Origin: Candidatus Atribacteria bacterium
Lineage (GTDB): Bacteria > Atribacterota > Atribacteria > Atribacterales > JASGLU01
Length of the DNA: 34,844 bases
Assembly: GCA_030156825.1 (NCBI GenBank)
Contig: JASGLU010000017.1
Coordinates: forward strand, 1-34,844
Reading direction: 5' to 3'
Shown: piece by piece, positions 1 through 8,191 of the stretch
Layout: the number at the start of each line of letters is the position of its first letter
Position numbering within the stretch: the first letter of the stretch is position 1
Translations under genes and position numbers: made by a program
Notes under the pieces: generated by a model
What the model was told of the DNA's origin: nothing
What the model saw: only the letters and a program-made list of their open reading frames with translations
Databases searched by the model: none

Positions 1-20
1 TCAGTTGCCTTTGTTTTTTT

Positions 21-200
21 CTTTGTTTTTAGTCTTTCGGGGGGTTATAAGGGGGGCGGAGCCCCCATTATAGTTCTATTGAAAGACCTGACCCCCGGAA
101 CTTACATTGCATTAGCAAGAAAGAAAGGGGTTTACAAGGGGGAATTCTTTCCCCTTATAGTAGGAAGACGTTTTTCCTTCCCCTATTATAATGGGTTTTT
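21..200. repeat. Palindromic repeat debris upstream of malQ
   Basis: No gene is seen in the first 278 bases. They hold a G/C-rich hairpin (47-57 against 61-71, one mismatch, 3-nt loop), enclosed by an outer pair GTCTTTC (32-38) and GAAAGAC (81-87). Three further C4-TTATA-like blocks follow, at about 61-72, 162-170 and 181-190. The hairpin is not followed by a T-run, so it is not a standard terminator. The block from 25 to 50 (GTTTTTAGT then GGGGGTTATAA) recurs in inverted orientation at the end of nusB (32297-32328), which suggests a dispersed repeat family. Confidence 0.5.
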
Positions 201-236
201 GAGGTTAACTTCAATTTAAGCCTCGTCCCGATTTTA

Positions 237-245
237 TGTTATTAT
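237..245 (+). promoter_or_regulatory. Extended -10 promoter candidate for malQ
   Basis: TGTTATTAT has the extended -10 form TGn-TATTAT, with the hexamer at 240-245, 33 nt before the GTG start. No clear -35 is visible. The same TGnTA(T/A)AAT-like form precedes three other transcription units in this window, which supports the call. Confidence 0.4.
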
Positions 246-278
246 TATCGCAATTGATTGTAAAGATGAGGGTGAAAA

Positions 279-2345
279 GTGAGTTTTATTTGGAATCAAA
301 AAATAAAGGAGTTAGCCCGTCTTTATGGAGTTCACCTGAGCTATGTCAATAGCCAGGGGAAAACAGTAGTTGCGCCGCAAAAAACAATTATCTCTCTTCT
401 TCAGACTTTAGGGGTAAAGAGCTTTACTGAAACGGAGATAGAGCAAGAAATAAAGAAAAAGAAAGAGGAAAAAAATAATCCTTTCCCGCCAGTTATAGCA
501 ACAAGTGAGAGAAAAATTACCCATATTGGTTCTTTCTATTCCTGGAAAAGAATAAAATTGAAAGTTAAAGGAGAGAGGGGAGAAACCTTAAGTCAGGAGT
601 TCAATCTGGATGGTAACCAATTAGTTTCTATCGACTGGACTTTGCCTCCTGATTGGAAATGGGGTTACTATCAACTTACCTTTTACCTAAACAGTGGCCA
701 AAAGGAAGAGGTCCGTCGAACTCTTTTGGTTTTTTCTCCTGGCGTTTGTTTCCTCCCTCAGAAAGTAAATTGGGGAATACAAGTTCCTCTATTTTCAGTG
801 GCCACCAGGCAAAATGAGGGCATTGGGGACTTAAGAGACCTGTCTTACATAGGAAAACAGTTGGAGAAAGTAGGGGGTAAATTTTTAGGGATTTTACCTC
901 TTCATCTTTTGGAAAATAATCCCCATCAAGGTATAAGCCCTTATTTCCCCTTGGATCGTCTACTTTGGAATCCTATTTATTTATCTCTGGAAGAAGTGGT
1001 ACGTTTCCATGGGTATTCCGAAGGAAAAAGTTGGTTAAAAGAGATTATCCCGGAAGTAGACGGTTTTCGAAAAAGTGCCTTACTTGATTATCCGAAAATA
1101 TGGTCTTTAAAAGATAGAATTTTACAGAAAATATTCCACCTTTTTTTTAAAAAGAGAGGGACATTAGACCAAGTCTGGCTGGGATTTGAACGTTTTTTTC
1201 AAGAAAATGAAAGAATTCGTTTGACCTCCTTTTTTTACACCTTTGCTAAACATAACGGTCTTGACTGGCAAAAGTGGCCCCTTAACTATCGACAAGCTCA
1301 AAAACCCGAAATTGAACAATACATTGAAAGCCATTTAGAAGAGGTTATGTATCAGGCTTATCTTCAGTGGTTAATGGAATTGTTTTTGGCTCGAGGGGCT
1401 GAGTCCTTTCCTTTTTTAGGCTTTGATTTACCGGTGGGAGCTTCTCCTTCAGGGAGTGAGTGCTGGCTAAAACAAGATCATTTCCTATTTGGAGTTCGGG
1501 TGGGATCGCCACCCGATGATTTTGCTCCTATAGGTCAAAACTGGGGATTCCCTCCGCTTTCACCGGAGAAAGAAAGGGAGGATGGATATTCCCACTTTAT
1601 CTCTCTTCTAAGGAAAAATTTTCAATTTGCCCGTTATTTAAGAATTGATCATATTCTTGGCTGGCAAAGGTTATTTTGGATACCAAAAAATTCAGAGCCT
1701 AAAGCAGGTACTTATGTAGAAAACTTTTTGCCTGAGCGGTTGAGCATTTTGGCATTGGAAAGTTGGCGCCATCGGTCGGTGGCTATTGGAGAAGATTTGG
1801 GAACGGTAGATCCTAAAATTCGCAACTATTTACGCCAGTTTGGTGTTTTGTCTACCCGGGTTTTTTATTTCGAGAAAGATGCTCAAGGGTTTCCCATTCC
1901 TCCCGATAAATATCCTCGGCTTTCTCTGGCTACTTTTAACACCCATGACTTGGCGCCCTTGCGCTCTTTTATAAAAGGAGGAGATATCCTTCTTCGCCAA
2001 AAAATCGGTATGTATTCAGCGCTTGAGGCTGAAAAATATCTAAGCGAACGAAAACGTTTTTGGAAAAAAATAAAAAATAAATTGGTAGAATGGGGACTAT
2101 TGGAAAATAGCTTACCAGAAAACTGGGAAAATATTTGGCAATCCTTGCTTTCCTTCTTGGCAACAACCTCTTCTCAACTAAAGAGTGTTGACTTACCGGA
2201 TATTATGCAGTCTGAGATTGGAGTCAATTTACCGGGGACTACCGATGAATATCCCAACTGGCGGGTTCGATTCTCTTTGGAGGAAGAAAAATTTTTGGTT
2301 AATTTGAACCGGATAAGCGAGGTGTTCAAAAGAAACAAAAGTTAA
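279..2345 (+). CDS. malQ: 4-alpha-glucanotransferase (amylomaltase, GH77)
   Basis: Transfers alpha-1,4-glucan segments between malto-oligosaccharides in the cytoplasm, for maltodextrin or glycogen use. At 688 aa it matches the long E. coli-type MalQ (about 690 aa), with an N-terminal beta-sandwich region (about residues 1-160) before the GH77 barrel. The three catalytic acids are visible: nucleophile D457 in RIDH, acid/base E505 in AIGEDLG, and D557 in NTHDLAP. The C-terminal LPGTTDEYPNWR block is also typical. The start is GTG at 279 with GAGGGTG just upstream; no in-frame ATG gives a better match. It stands alone: 76 nt separate it from the next operon, and no other glycogen or maltose genes are in the window. 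Confidence 0.95.
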   Translation: MSFIWNQKIKELARLYGVHLSYVNSQGKTVVAPQKTIISLLQTLGVKSFTETEIEQEIKKKKEEKNNPFPPVIATSERKITHIGSFYSWKRIKLKVKGERGETLSQEFNLDGNQLVSIDWTLPPDWKWGYYQLTFYLNSGQKEEVRRTLLVFSPGVCFLPQKVNWGIQVPLFSVATRQNEGIGDLRDLSYIGKQLEKVGGKFLGILPLHLLENNPHQGISPYFPLDRLLWNPIYLSLEEVVRFHGYSEGKSWLKEIIPEVDGFRKSALLDYPKIWSLKDRILQKIFHLFFKKRGTLDQVWLGFERFFQENERIRLTSFFYTFAKHNGLDWQKWPLNYRQAQKPEIEQYIESHLEEVMYQAYLQWLMELFLARGAESFPFLGFDLPVGASPSGSECWLKQDHFLFGVRVGSPPDDFAPIGQNWGFPPLSPEKEREDGYSHFISLLRKNFQFARYLRIDHILGWQRLFWIPKNSEPKAGTYVENFLPERLSILALESWRHRSVAIGEDLGTVDPKIRNYLRQFGVLSTRVFYFEKDAQGFPIPPDKYPRLSLATFNTHDLAPLRSFIKGGDILLRQKIGMYSALEAEKYLSERKRFWKKIKNKLVEWGLLENSLPENWENIWQSLLSFLATTSSQLKSVDLPDIMQSEIGVNLPGTTDEYPNWRVRFSLEEEKFLVNLNRISEVFKRNKS

Positions 2346-2365
2346 GCAATTAAATTCAAAATAGG

Positions 2366-2374
2366 TGTTATAAT
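2366..2374 (+). promoter_or_regulatory. Extended -10 promoter candidate for the peptidase/ABC operon
   Basis: TGTTATAAT (TGn plus a perfect TATAAT at 2369-2374) lies 47 nt before the ATG at 2422. The -35 region is poor (GCAATT at 2346-2351 for a 17-nt spacer). It would drive the long operon 2422-10125. Confidence 0.45.
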
Positions 2375-2421
2375 AAGGCCTTAAGCCAACTAAAATAACT
2401 TAAGAGAGGAGTGGTTACTTT

Positions 2422-3462
2422 ATGTTATACGAATACGAGTTAGGAAAGGCGGCGGATATTCTGGTAAAGGAGCTTTTTAAGCTAAAGGAGGGAGAAACCT
2501 TGGTTATCACTGCTGACACCGAAAGCGACCCTCGGGTGGTTAATGCTACTGCTCGGTCAGCTTTCTCAATGGGAGCCAAACCGTTGGTAGTTTGGAATGC
2601 TTCTCCTCTGGGGGTAGGGAAAGCCGCTGACCCTATGTTGCCCCAGGAAGCCATGACTGCCTTGTTAAAATCAGCTGATGCCTGGGCTGAATTTAACAAT
2701 CAATGGTTGCTTTATTCTACTCCCTATGATATAGCTGTACGGGAAAATAAGAAATTGAGACACCTTTGTTTAGTGGGTATGAATGTAGACATGATGGTGC
2801 GCTGCATTGGCAGGGTTGACTATCCAACTCTTCGCGCTTTCGAGGAAAAGTTAGCCGACCTAACCAGAAAAGCTAAGCGGGTTAAGATGACAACTCCAGC
2901 TGGAGAAGAAGTAGAATTTGAAAATGATCCTTCGCATCCGGTCAATTGTGAGTTGGGATATGCTGATACTCCTGGCTCTCATATGATGTCAGGTCAAGTT
3001 GCTTGGTCTCCTCGATTAGAATCTATTAATGGAGTAATCGTTTTTGATGGATCGGTGGTTCCACCCATTGGCCTTCTGAGAGACCCTATTCGACTTACAG
3101 TTGAACAAGGTAAAATTGTTCGAGTAGAAGGCGGTAAAGAAGCGGTTGAATTTAAATCCTGGCTTCAAAGTTTTAACCATCCCCGGATGTTTCATGTAGC
3201 GCATGTATGTTATGGCTTTAATCCAGGAGCTAAACTAACTGGTGACATCCTGGAAGATGAAAGAGTATGGGGTTGCACTGAATGGGGAGTTGGGAATATT
3301 GGAGCTATTCTAATTCCTCCTGATGGGGTACCGGCGCCTTCTCATTCAGACGGGATTTGTCTTAACACTTCGGTTTGGTTGGATGGGAATCTGATTATTG
3401 ACCAAGGGCAAGTGGTCGAGCCTGAATTAAAAGAGCTTGCCGCACGATTGGGCAGGGCTTAA
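2422..3462 (+). CDS. M29/NicX-fold metalloprotein, histidine-type (aminopeptidase or dioxygenase-like)
   Basis: Belongs to the aminopeptidase T (M29)/NicX superfamily (COG2309-like); 346 aa, soluble. The metal-site region reads FHVAHVCYGFNPGAK, with H258 and H261, then SHSDG with H308 and D310. In NicX dihydroxypyridine dioxygenases an H plus H-x-D triad binds iron, whereas M29 aminopeptidases have Glu at the first position. This copy therefore looks like the histidine type. Its paralogue at 3478 carries the Glu. It has a good ribosome site (AGAGGAG) and is the first gene of an operon that continues into a peptide importer. That context suggests action on an imported peptide-like or amide compound rather than pyridine breakdown. 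Substrate and chemistry are not settled by sequence. Confidence 0.75.
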   Translation: MLYEYELGKAADILVKELFKLKEGETLVITADTESDPRVVNATARSAFSMGAKPLVVWNASPLGVGKAADPMLPQEAMTALLKSADAWAEFNNQWLLYSTPYDIAVRENKKLRHLCLVGMNVDMMVRCIGRVDYPTLRAFEEKLADLTRKAKRVKMTTPAGEEVEFENDPSHPVNCELGYADTPGSHMMSGQVAWSPRLESINGVIVFDGSVVPPIGLLRDPIRLTVEQGKIVRVEGGKEAVEFKSWLQSFNHPRMFHVAHVCYGFNPGAKLTGDILEDERVWGCTEWGVGNIGAILIPPDGVPAPSHSDGICLNTSVWLDGNLIIDQGQVVEPELKELAARLGRA

Positions 3463-3477
3463 GGAGGTGTTTTCTGG

Positions 3478-4449
3478 ATGAAACTTACTCCTTTGATGAA
3501 AGGGGCTATGATTGCTGTTCGAGATTGTATGGGGGTAAAAGAGGGTGAAAATGTTTTGGTGGTGACTGATACCGAAAAATTTGATGTCGCTCGCAGTTTT
3601 TTATACGCTCTTCATGGCCTGGGAATAGATGCAACTCTGTCTATTATGACACCTCGCGACCACCATGCGGAAGAACCTCCTCGAGAAATCAGGATGGCTC
3701 TTACCGCGTGTGATGTTGCTCTTTTAATTACTTCTATGAGCCTTACCCATACCCATGCCAGAATGGAAGCCACTCAAAAGGGGATACGGATTGCTAGTAT
3801 GCCAGGGATAACCGAATACATGCTAACTAAAGGAGCTATGACCGCTAATTATCAATTGGTATCTGAACTCAGTTGGAAGTTAACAAAATTGATGGAAAAT
3901 ACCGAACAAGTAAAAATAAATACCGAATTAGGAACTGATTTGAGTATGAGCCTAAAAGGCAGAAAACCAGGTATTCCCCCAGATGACGGTTTGTACCGAG
4001 AGAAAGGACGTTGGGGTAATCTCCCGGCAGGTGAGGCTTATGTCGCTCCGGTAGAAGAATCGGTAGAGGGAATAGCGATAATTGATGGTTCTATGTCTCC
4101 ACTGGGAATAGTTACCGAGCCGATCAGGCTTACAATTAAAGAGGGAAAAGCGATTGCAATTGAGGGGGGGAGGGAAGCGCGTGAACTTTCTCGAATGTTA
4201 GAAGAGTTAAACGATCCAAATGCTTTTTATGTTGGAGAACTCGGGATTGGCACCAACCATAAAGCCAAAATTACCGGTAATATTTTAGAAGATGAAAAAG
4301 CTTTTCAAACAGTCCATATTGCTCTGGGGATGAATGTAGACATGGGAGGAAAAATAGAATCTAAAACTCACAATGATGGAATTATATGTAATCCCACGGT
4401 TAAGTTTGACGGACGATTAGTTATGGACAGAGGGCAGTTTGTGATATAA
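3478..4449 (+). CDS. M29-fold aminopeptidase-like metalloprotein, glutamate-type
   Basis: A second member of the M29/NicX superfamily (323 aa), 15 nt after its paralogue, with AAGGAGGTG as ribosome site. The two proteins share an order of blocks: an N-terminal MxxCMGVKEGENVLVVTDTE-like region, a middle IDGSMSPLGI block, then a metal-site region. Here the latter reads GELGIGTNHKAKITG (E254 where the first copy has H261), with VHIALGMN (H280) and THNDG (H298, D300). The Glu and H-x-D pattern is that of leucyl aminopeptidases of family M29, so hydrolysis of peptides delivered by the downstream ABC importer is the simplest role. True M29 enzymes are longer (about 400 aa), so aminopeptidase activity is inferred. 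Confidence 0.75.
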   Translation: MKLTPLMKGAMIAVRDCMGVKEGENVLVVTDTEKFDVARSFLYALHGLGIDATLSIMTPRDHHAEEPPREIRMALTACDVALLITSMSLTHTHARMEATQKGIRIASMPGITEYMLTKGAMTANYQLVSELSWKLTKLMENTEQVKINTELGTDLSMSLKGRKPGIPPDDGLYREKGRWGNLPAGEAYVAPVEESVEGIAIIDGSMSPLGIVTEPIRLTIKEGKAIAIEGGREARELSRMLEELNDPNAFYVGELGIGTNHKAKITGNILEDEKAFQTVHIALGMNVDMGGKIESKTHNDGIICNPTVKFDGRLVMDRGQFVI

Positions 4450-4485
4450 GAAATATTTTTTATCAAAATAAGAGGAGGATTTTTC

Positions 4486-6132
4486 ATGCGAATACCAATT
4501 AAACTTAAGTTTTTTTTGGTAACTTTGGTGATGGTATTAATTGCTATGGTAGGGTTGGCTTTTGCTGATTCTCAAAAAATTGTTCGCTTTACCGAAGCCT
4601 GGCCTACCTATATTGACCCAGCAGTAGCAGCCGATTTTTCTAGTTCGGTTTCAGTAGTGAATCTTTATGACACTTTAGTTTTCCCCACTTATGAGGGGGA
4701 AGTTGTTCCTCACCTGGCTGAGTCATGGGAAATATCTGAAGATGCATTAAATTACATTTTTCACTTAAGGAAAGGGGTAAAATTCCACGATGGAACTGAA
4801 CTAACTGCTCAAGATGTGGTGTTTAGTATAAACCGACTTTTGACCATCGGTCAAGGATATAGTTATATATTTGAGCCGGTTATTGATAAAGTTGAAGCTT
4901 TAGACGATTACACCGTTAGTTTTACTCTTCAAGAACCCTTTGGTCCTTTTCTCTATGCTTTAGTTCGCTTGTATATTTTGAATGAAGATCTGGTCCTTTC
5001 ACGGATTGAAGATACAGGCGAGTATGGAGACTTGGGAGATTATGGAAAACGATGGTTGCTCACTCATGATGCTGGTTCTGGCCCTTATATGGTAGAAGAA
5101 ATGAGAGTAGAAGAGTACTTACACGCTAATCAATTTCCCGATTATTGGAAAGAGGTTGATCCTGATGCCCCTTTGGAATTTAGATTCATTGGAACCACTG
5201 AGACCGCTACCGTTAGAACTTTAATTAGACGAAGAGAACTTGAAATTTCCGACTTCCGTCAACCGGCCGAATTTTATCAGAATGTAGCTAAAGAAGAAGG
5301 GGTAAAAATAGCTAAGATGTTTGGAGGTAGCACTTTGTACTGTATGATGCATACCCAAAAACCCCCTACTGACGATATCCATTTTAGAAAAGCTCTGGCT
5401 TATGCAGTAGACTATGATGCTATTGCTAACCAAATTTTTCCCGGAGCCCGTCAATCTAAAGGTCCGGTATCATCTATCCTGCCGGGTCATAAATCTGACA
5501 TTTTCCAATATAAGAGAGATTTGGATAAAGCCTTGGGAGAACTAAAACAATCTAAGTACTATGACCAGTTAGACGAATACCCGATTGATTTGATTTGGTG
5601 TGCCGAGGTGCCTGATGAAGAAAAGGTCGCCCTTCTGCTTCAGGCTAACGCAGCCGAAATCGGGATAAAAGTAAATGTAGTTAAAACCCCTTGGATGAAA
5701 ATAATCGAAGAGGTAGCTACTCCAGATAGTACCTCCCATTTATATCTCATTTTTGTATCACCCCATTATGCTGAAGCCGGTTCCATGATTCAATCTAAAT
5801 ACCATTCTTCTTCTTGTGGTACCTGGGAACAAACTGAATGGTTGGAAGATGCAGAACTCGATAGAATGATTGAACAGGCTATTGCGACGGTAAACAAAGA
5901 AGAACGTTTTGCTCAGTACTATGCTATTCAGGATTATATAGTTGATCTTTGTCCCTCACTCTTTCTAATCGATCAGCCAGAAAATTATGCTTATCAAGAT
6001 TACTACATTGATTGGGTTGCCGCAGAAAGAGCCGAACAGGGGGAAAGGGTTAATCCGGTTATGGGATATAATCACTACATGCTTGACGTAAAGGTTTATC
6101 CGGAAAAGCGAGATGAATTGCTTAAAAAATAG
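4486..6132 (+). CDS. Extracellular peptide-binding protein of ABC importer (SBP_bac_5 family)
   Basis: A 548-aa exported solute-binding protein. Residues 1-27 form a signal peptide (K-rich start, hydrophobic core, cleavage predicted after AFA-27). No lipobox cysteine is present, so in a diderm it would be periplasmic. The family hallmark lies at about residues 80-125 (PHLAESWEISED, LRKGVKFHDGTE, DVVFSINRL). The domain continues to about residue 470. Ligands of this family are di- and oligopeptides, nickel or some sugars; the flanking M29-like genes favour peptides. A strong ribosome site (AGAGGAGG) and a perfect palindrome just after the stop suggest higher output of this gene than of the permeases that follow. 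Confidence 0.92.
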   Translation: MRIPIKLKFFLVTLVMVLIAMVGLAFADSQKIVRFTEAWPTYIDPAVAADFSSSVSVVNLYDTLVFPTYEGEVVPHLAESWEISEDALNYIFHLRKGVKFHDGTELTAQDVVFSINRLLTIGQGYSYIFEPVIDKVEALDDYTVSFTLQEPFGPFLYALVRLYILNEDLVLSRIEDTGEYGDLGDYGKRWLLTHDAGSGPYMVEEMRVEEYLHANQFPDYWKEVDPDAPLEFRFIGTTETATVRTLIRRRELEISDFRQPAEFYQNVAKEEGVKIAKMFGGSTLYCMMHTQKPPTDDIHFRKALAYAVDYDAIANQIFPGARQSKGPVSSILPGHKSDIFQYKRDLDKALGELKQSKYYDQLDEYPIDLIWCAEVPDEEKVALLLQANAAEIGIKVNVVKTPWMKIIEEVATPDSTSHLYLIFVSPHYAEAGSMIQSKYHSSSCGTWEQTEWLEDAELDRMIEQAIATVNKEERFAQYYAIQDYIVDLCPSLFLIDQPENYAYQDYYIDWVAAERAEQGERVNPVMGYNHYMLDVKVYPEKRDELLKK

Positions 6133-6174
6133 AATGTCGAGAAATAAAAATATGACACTAATCGGAAGATTTTG

Positions 6175-6220
6175 CTTTTTTGTTAACCTGGAGCGCATGC
6201 GCTCCAGGTTAACAAAAAAG
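6175..6220. repeat. Perfect 46-bp palindrome between binding protein and permease genes
   Basis: Two 23-nt arms with no spacer, centred between 6197 and 6198 on GAGCGCATGCGCTC. The outer parts are TGTTAACCTG/CAGGTTAACA with T6 on the left and A6 on the right. Because the T-run comes before and the A-run after the stem on either strand, it does not have the layout of an intrinsic terminator. In mRNA it would form a very stable hairpin, which in ABC operons commonly protects the binding-protein message at its 3' end. A dimeric-protein operator is the alternative. Confidence 0.85.
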
Positions 6221-6257
6221 ACTCACCTTCGAGAGTAGTTGAGGAAGGAGCAATAAG

Positions 6258-7283
6258 ATGAATTTTTCTCGCTATTTAATACGCCGTTTAGGTTATTCGA
6301 TTTTTGTATTAATCGGTCTTTCTATTTTGGTTTTTATGATTGCCCGCTTAGTTCCAGGAGATCCAGCTCGGGCAGCTTTGGGTCCTCGAGCTAGTGAAGA
6401 GGCAGTTGAGCAACTGCGTTCTCGGCTTCATTTGGATCAACCCATTTATGTCCAATATTTCTATTGGTTGAAATCACTTTTCCAGGGAGATTTGGGAGAA
6501 TCTCTTTTTACCCGCCGACCGGTGATAGAGGACATTAAAGAATTTTTACCGGCTACCTTAGAGCTGGCTATTTTTGCCGGAATCTTAATGGCTTTTTTTG
6601 GAATTCTTTTTGGAGTTATTTCGGCCCGCTATAGTAATACTTGGGTAGATAATTTAATACGAGTATTTGCTTATTTGGGAATAGCTACCCCCGCTTTCGT
6701 GGTAGCTATTATCTTACTGTTAATTTTTGGCATGTACTTTGAGGTATTTCCCACTATTGGTCGACTGAGTGCATGGATCGATGCTCCACCTAAAATTACC
6801 GGGTTGCTCACTATTGATAGCTTGTTGACTGGTAATTTTGCAGCCTTTTTTGATGCCTTAAAACATCTTCTTTTGCCGGCGATAAGCCTTTCCTTAGGGG
6901 GGCTCTTCCAAGAAGCTCGCATTACTCGTAGCAGCATGATTGAAAACTCAAAGAAAGATTACACTTATTCGATGCGAGCCTATGGCGTACCTGAACGAGT
7001 AGTCATATCAAAATATCTGTTCAAACCCTCTATCATTCCCACAATCTCCATATTGGGTTTAGATTTTGCTTCTTTAATGGGAAATGCTTTTTTAGTAGAA
7101 TTACTTTTTAACTGGCCGGGATTATCTCGTTATGGCATTAATGTGATGTTACGGAAAGACGTTGAGGCTATTGTGGCGGTAATCATGGTTTTAGGAGTAG
7201 TTTTTACTGTGGTAAACATCATTGTTGATATTATAGTTGCTTATCTTGACCCTCGTATCAGATTGGTAGAAAAGGGGGAATAA
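6258..7283 (+). CDS. dppB: Peptide ABC transporter permease, DppB type
   Basis: Inner-membrane permease (341 aa) of the BPD_transp_1 family. It has the DppB/OppB layout: an N-terminal helix (about residues 9-31, LGYSIFVLIGLSILVFMIARLV), a PGDPARAALG loop, and five further helices. The EAA loop that docks the ATPase is seen at about residues 216-255 (EARITRSSMIENS, MRAYGVPERVV). The start is ATG with AAGGAGC upstream. It follows the palindrome after the binding-protein gene and is separated from dppC by 2 nt, so it is part of one importer operon. Confidence 0.92.
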   Translation: MNFSRYLIRRLGYSIFVLIGLSILVFMIARLVPGDPARAALGPRASEEAVEQLRSRLHLDQPIYVQYFYWLKSLFQGDLGESLFTRRPVIEDIKEFLPATLELAIFAGILMAFFGILFGVISARYSNTWVDNLIRVFAYLGIATPAFVVAIILLLIFGMYFEVFPTIGRLSAWIDAPPKITGLLTIDSLLTGNFAAFFDALKHLLLPAISLSLGGLFQEARITRSSMIENSKKDYTYSMRAYGVPERVVISKYLFKPSIIPTISILGLDFASLMGNAFLVELLFNWPGLSRYGINVMLRKDVEAIVAVIMVLGVVFTVVNIIVDIIVAYLDPRIRLVEKGE

Positions 7284-7285
7284 AT

Positions 7286-8191
7286 ATGAATGGTGTTTTA
7301 GAAGAAACCCTTACTACTATAGATGATAAAAGAGATGACCATCGTACCCGTGCCGGAAGATGGTGGTATCAGTTTTCCAAAAATCCTCTTTCAGTAGTAG
7401 GGTTGGCAATCGTTATTTTTGTTGTTTGTTCGGCTATATTTGCCCCTTGGATTGCACCTTATCCCGAACACGCTGGCCCTTACGTTAATTATGGAGAGGC
7501 CAACCAGTCTCCCAGCACTAATCATTTGTTTGGAACCGATGTTTTTGGTAGGGATATTCTGAGTAGGGTATTCTTTGCTTTTAGATCTGCTTTATTGATG
7601 GGAATAGTGGTTTTGGCGATTGTAGTTCCGATCGGTGTGACCTTGGGATTGATTGCTGGTTACTTTAAAAACACTTGGATAGATACGGTCGTTATGAGAA
7701 TTACCGATATTTTCCTTTCGGTTCCACCACTTATATTGGCTTTAGCTATTACCTCAGTATTAGAGCCGAATCTAACCAACGCTATGATTGCTGTTTCAGT
7801 GATGTGGTGGCCTTGGTATACTCGCTTGGTATACGGTATGGCTACTTCTATTCGAAATGAGTATTTTGTTCAATCAGCCGAACTTTTAGGAGCAAGTAAA
7901 TTTCATATACTATTTCGGGAAATACTTCCCAACTGTCTTTCCACTATCCTGACTAAAATGACTTTAGATATGGGGTGGGTTATTTTAATTGGAGCTTCTT
8001 TAAGTTTTGTAGGTTTGGGTGAACAGCCTCCTAAACCCTCTTTAGGAACTATGGTTTCCGATGGCGCCCGGTACTTACCAGAGTACTGGTGGATGGCTGT
8101 CTTTCCGGGATTAGCTATAATGTTGATTGTTTTAGGGTTCAATTTGTTAGGCGATGGAATAGGAGACTTGTTCTCTATGGAGGAATCTTAA
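7286..8191 (+). CDS. dppC: Peptide ABC transporter permease, DppC type
   Basis: Partner permease (301 aa). It shows the N-terminal OppC motif FSKNPLSVVGLAIV followed by the first helix, the extracellular loop with HLFGTDVFGRDILSRV that marks this subfamily, and five further helices. The EAA docking loop is at about residues 189-216 (RNEYFVQSAELLGAS, FREILPN). It ends LGDGIGDLFSMEES, close to the usual LGDGLRDALDP ending. The stop TAA shares one base with the ATG of the next gene (TAATG), so translation is probably coupled. Confidence 0.92.
   Translation: MNGVLEETLTTIDDKRDDHRTRAGRWWYQFSKNPLSVVGLAIVIFVVCSAIFAPWIAPYPEHAGPYVNYGEANQSPSTNHLFGTDVFGRDILSRVFFAFRSALLMGIVVLAIVVPIGVTLGLIAGYFKNTWIDTVVMRITDIFLSVPPLILALAITSVLEPNLTNAMIAVSVMWWPWYTRLVYGMATSIRNEYFVQSAELLGASKFHILFREILPNCLSTILTKMTLDMGWVILIGASLSFVGLGEQPPKPSLGTMVSDGARYLPEYWWMAVFPGLAIMLIVLGFNLLGDGIGDLFSMEES

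Noticed and set aside
2260-2275. T-arm-like GGTTCGATTC suggesting a tRNA
   Set aside because: It is inside malQ coding sequence and no acceptor or anticodon arms can be formed around it.
5221-5454. Minus-strand open frames under the binding protein and permease genes
   Set aside because: They are antisense to strongly supported genes and have no starts, motifs or family resemblance.
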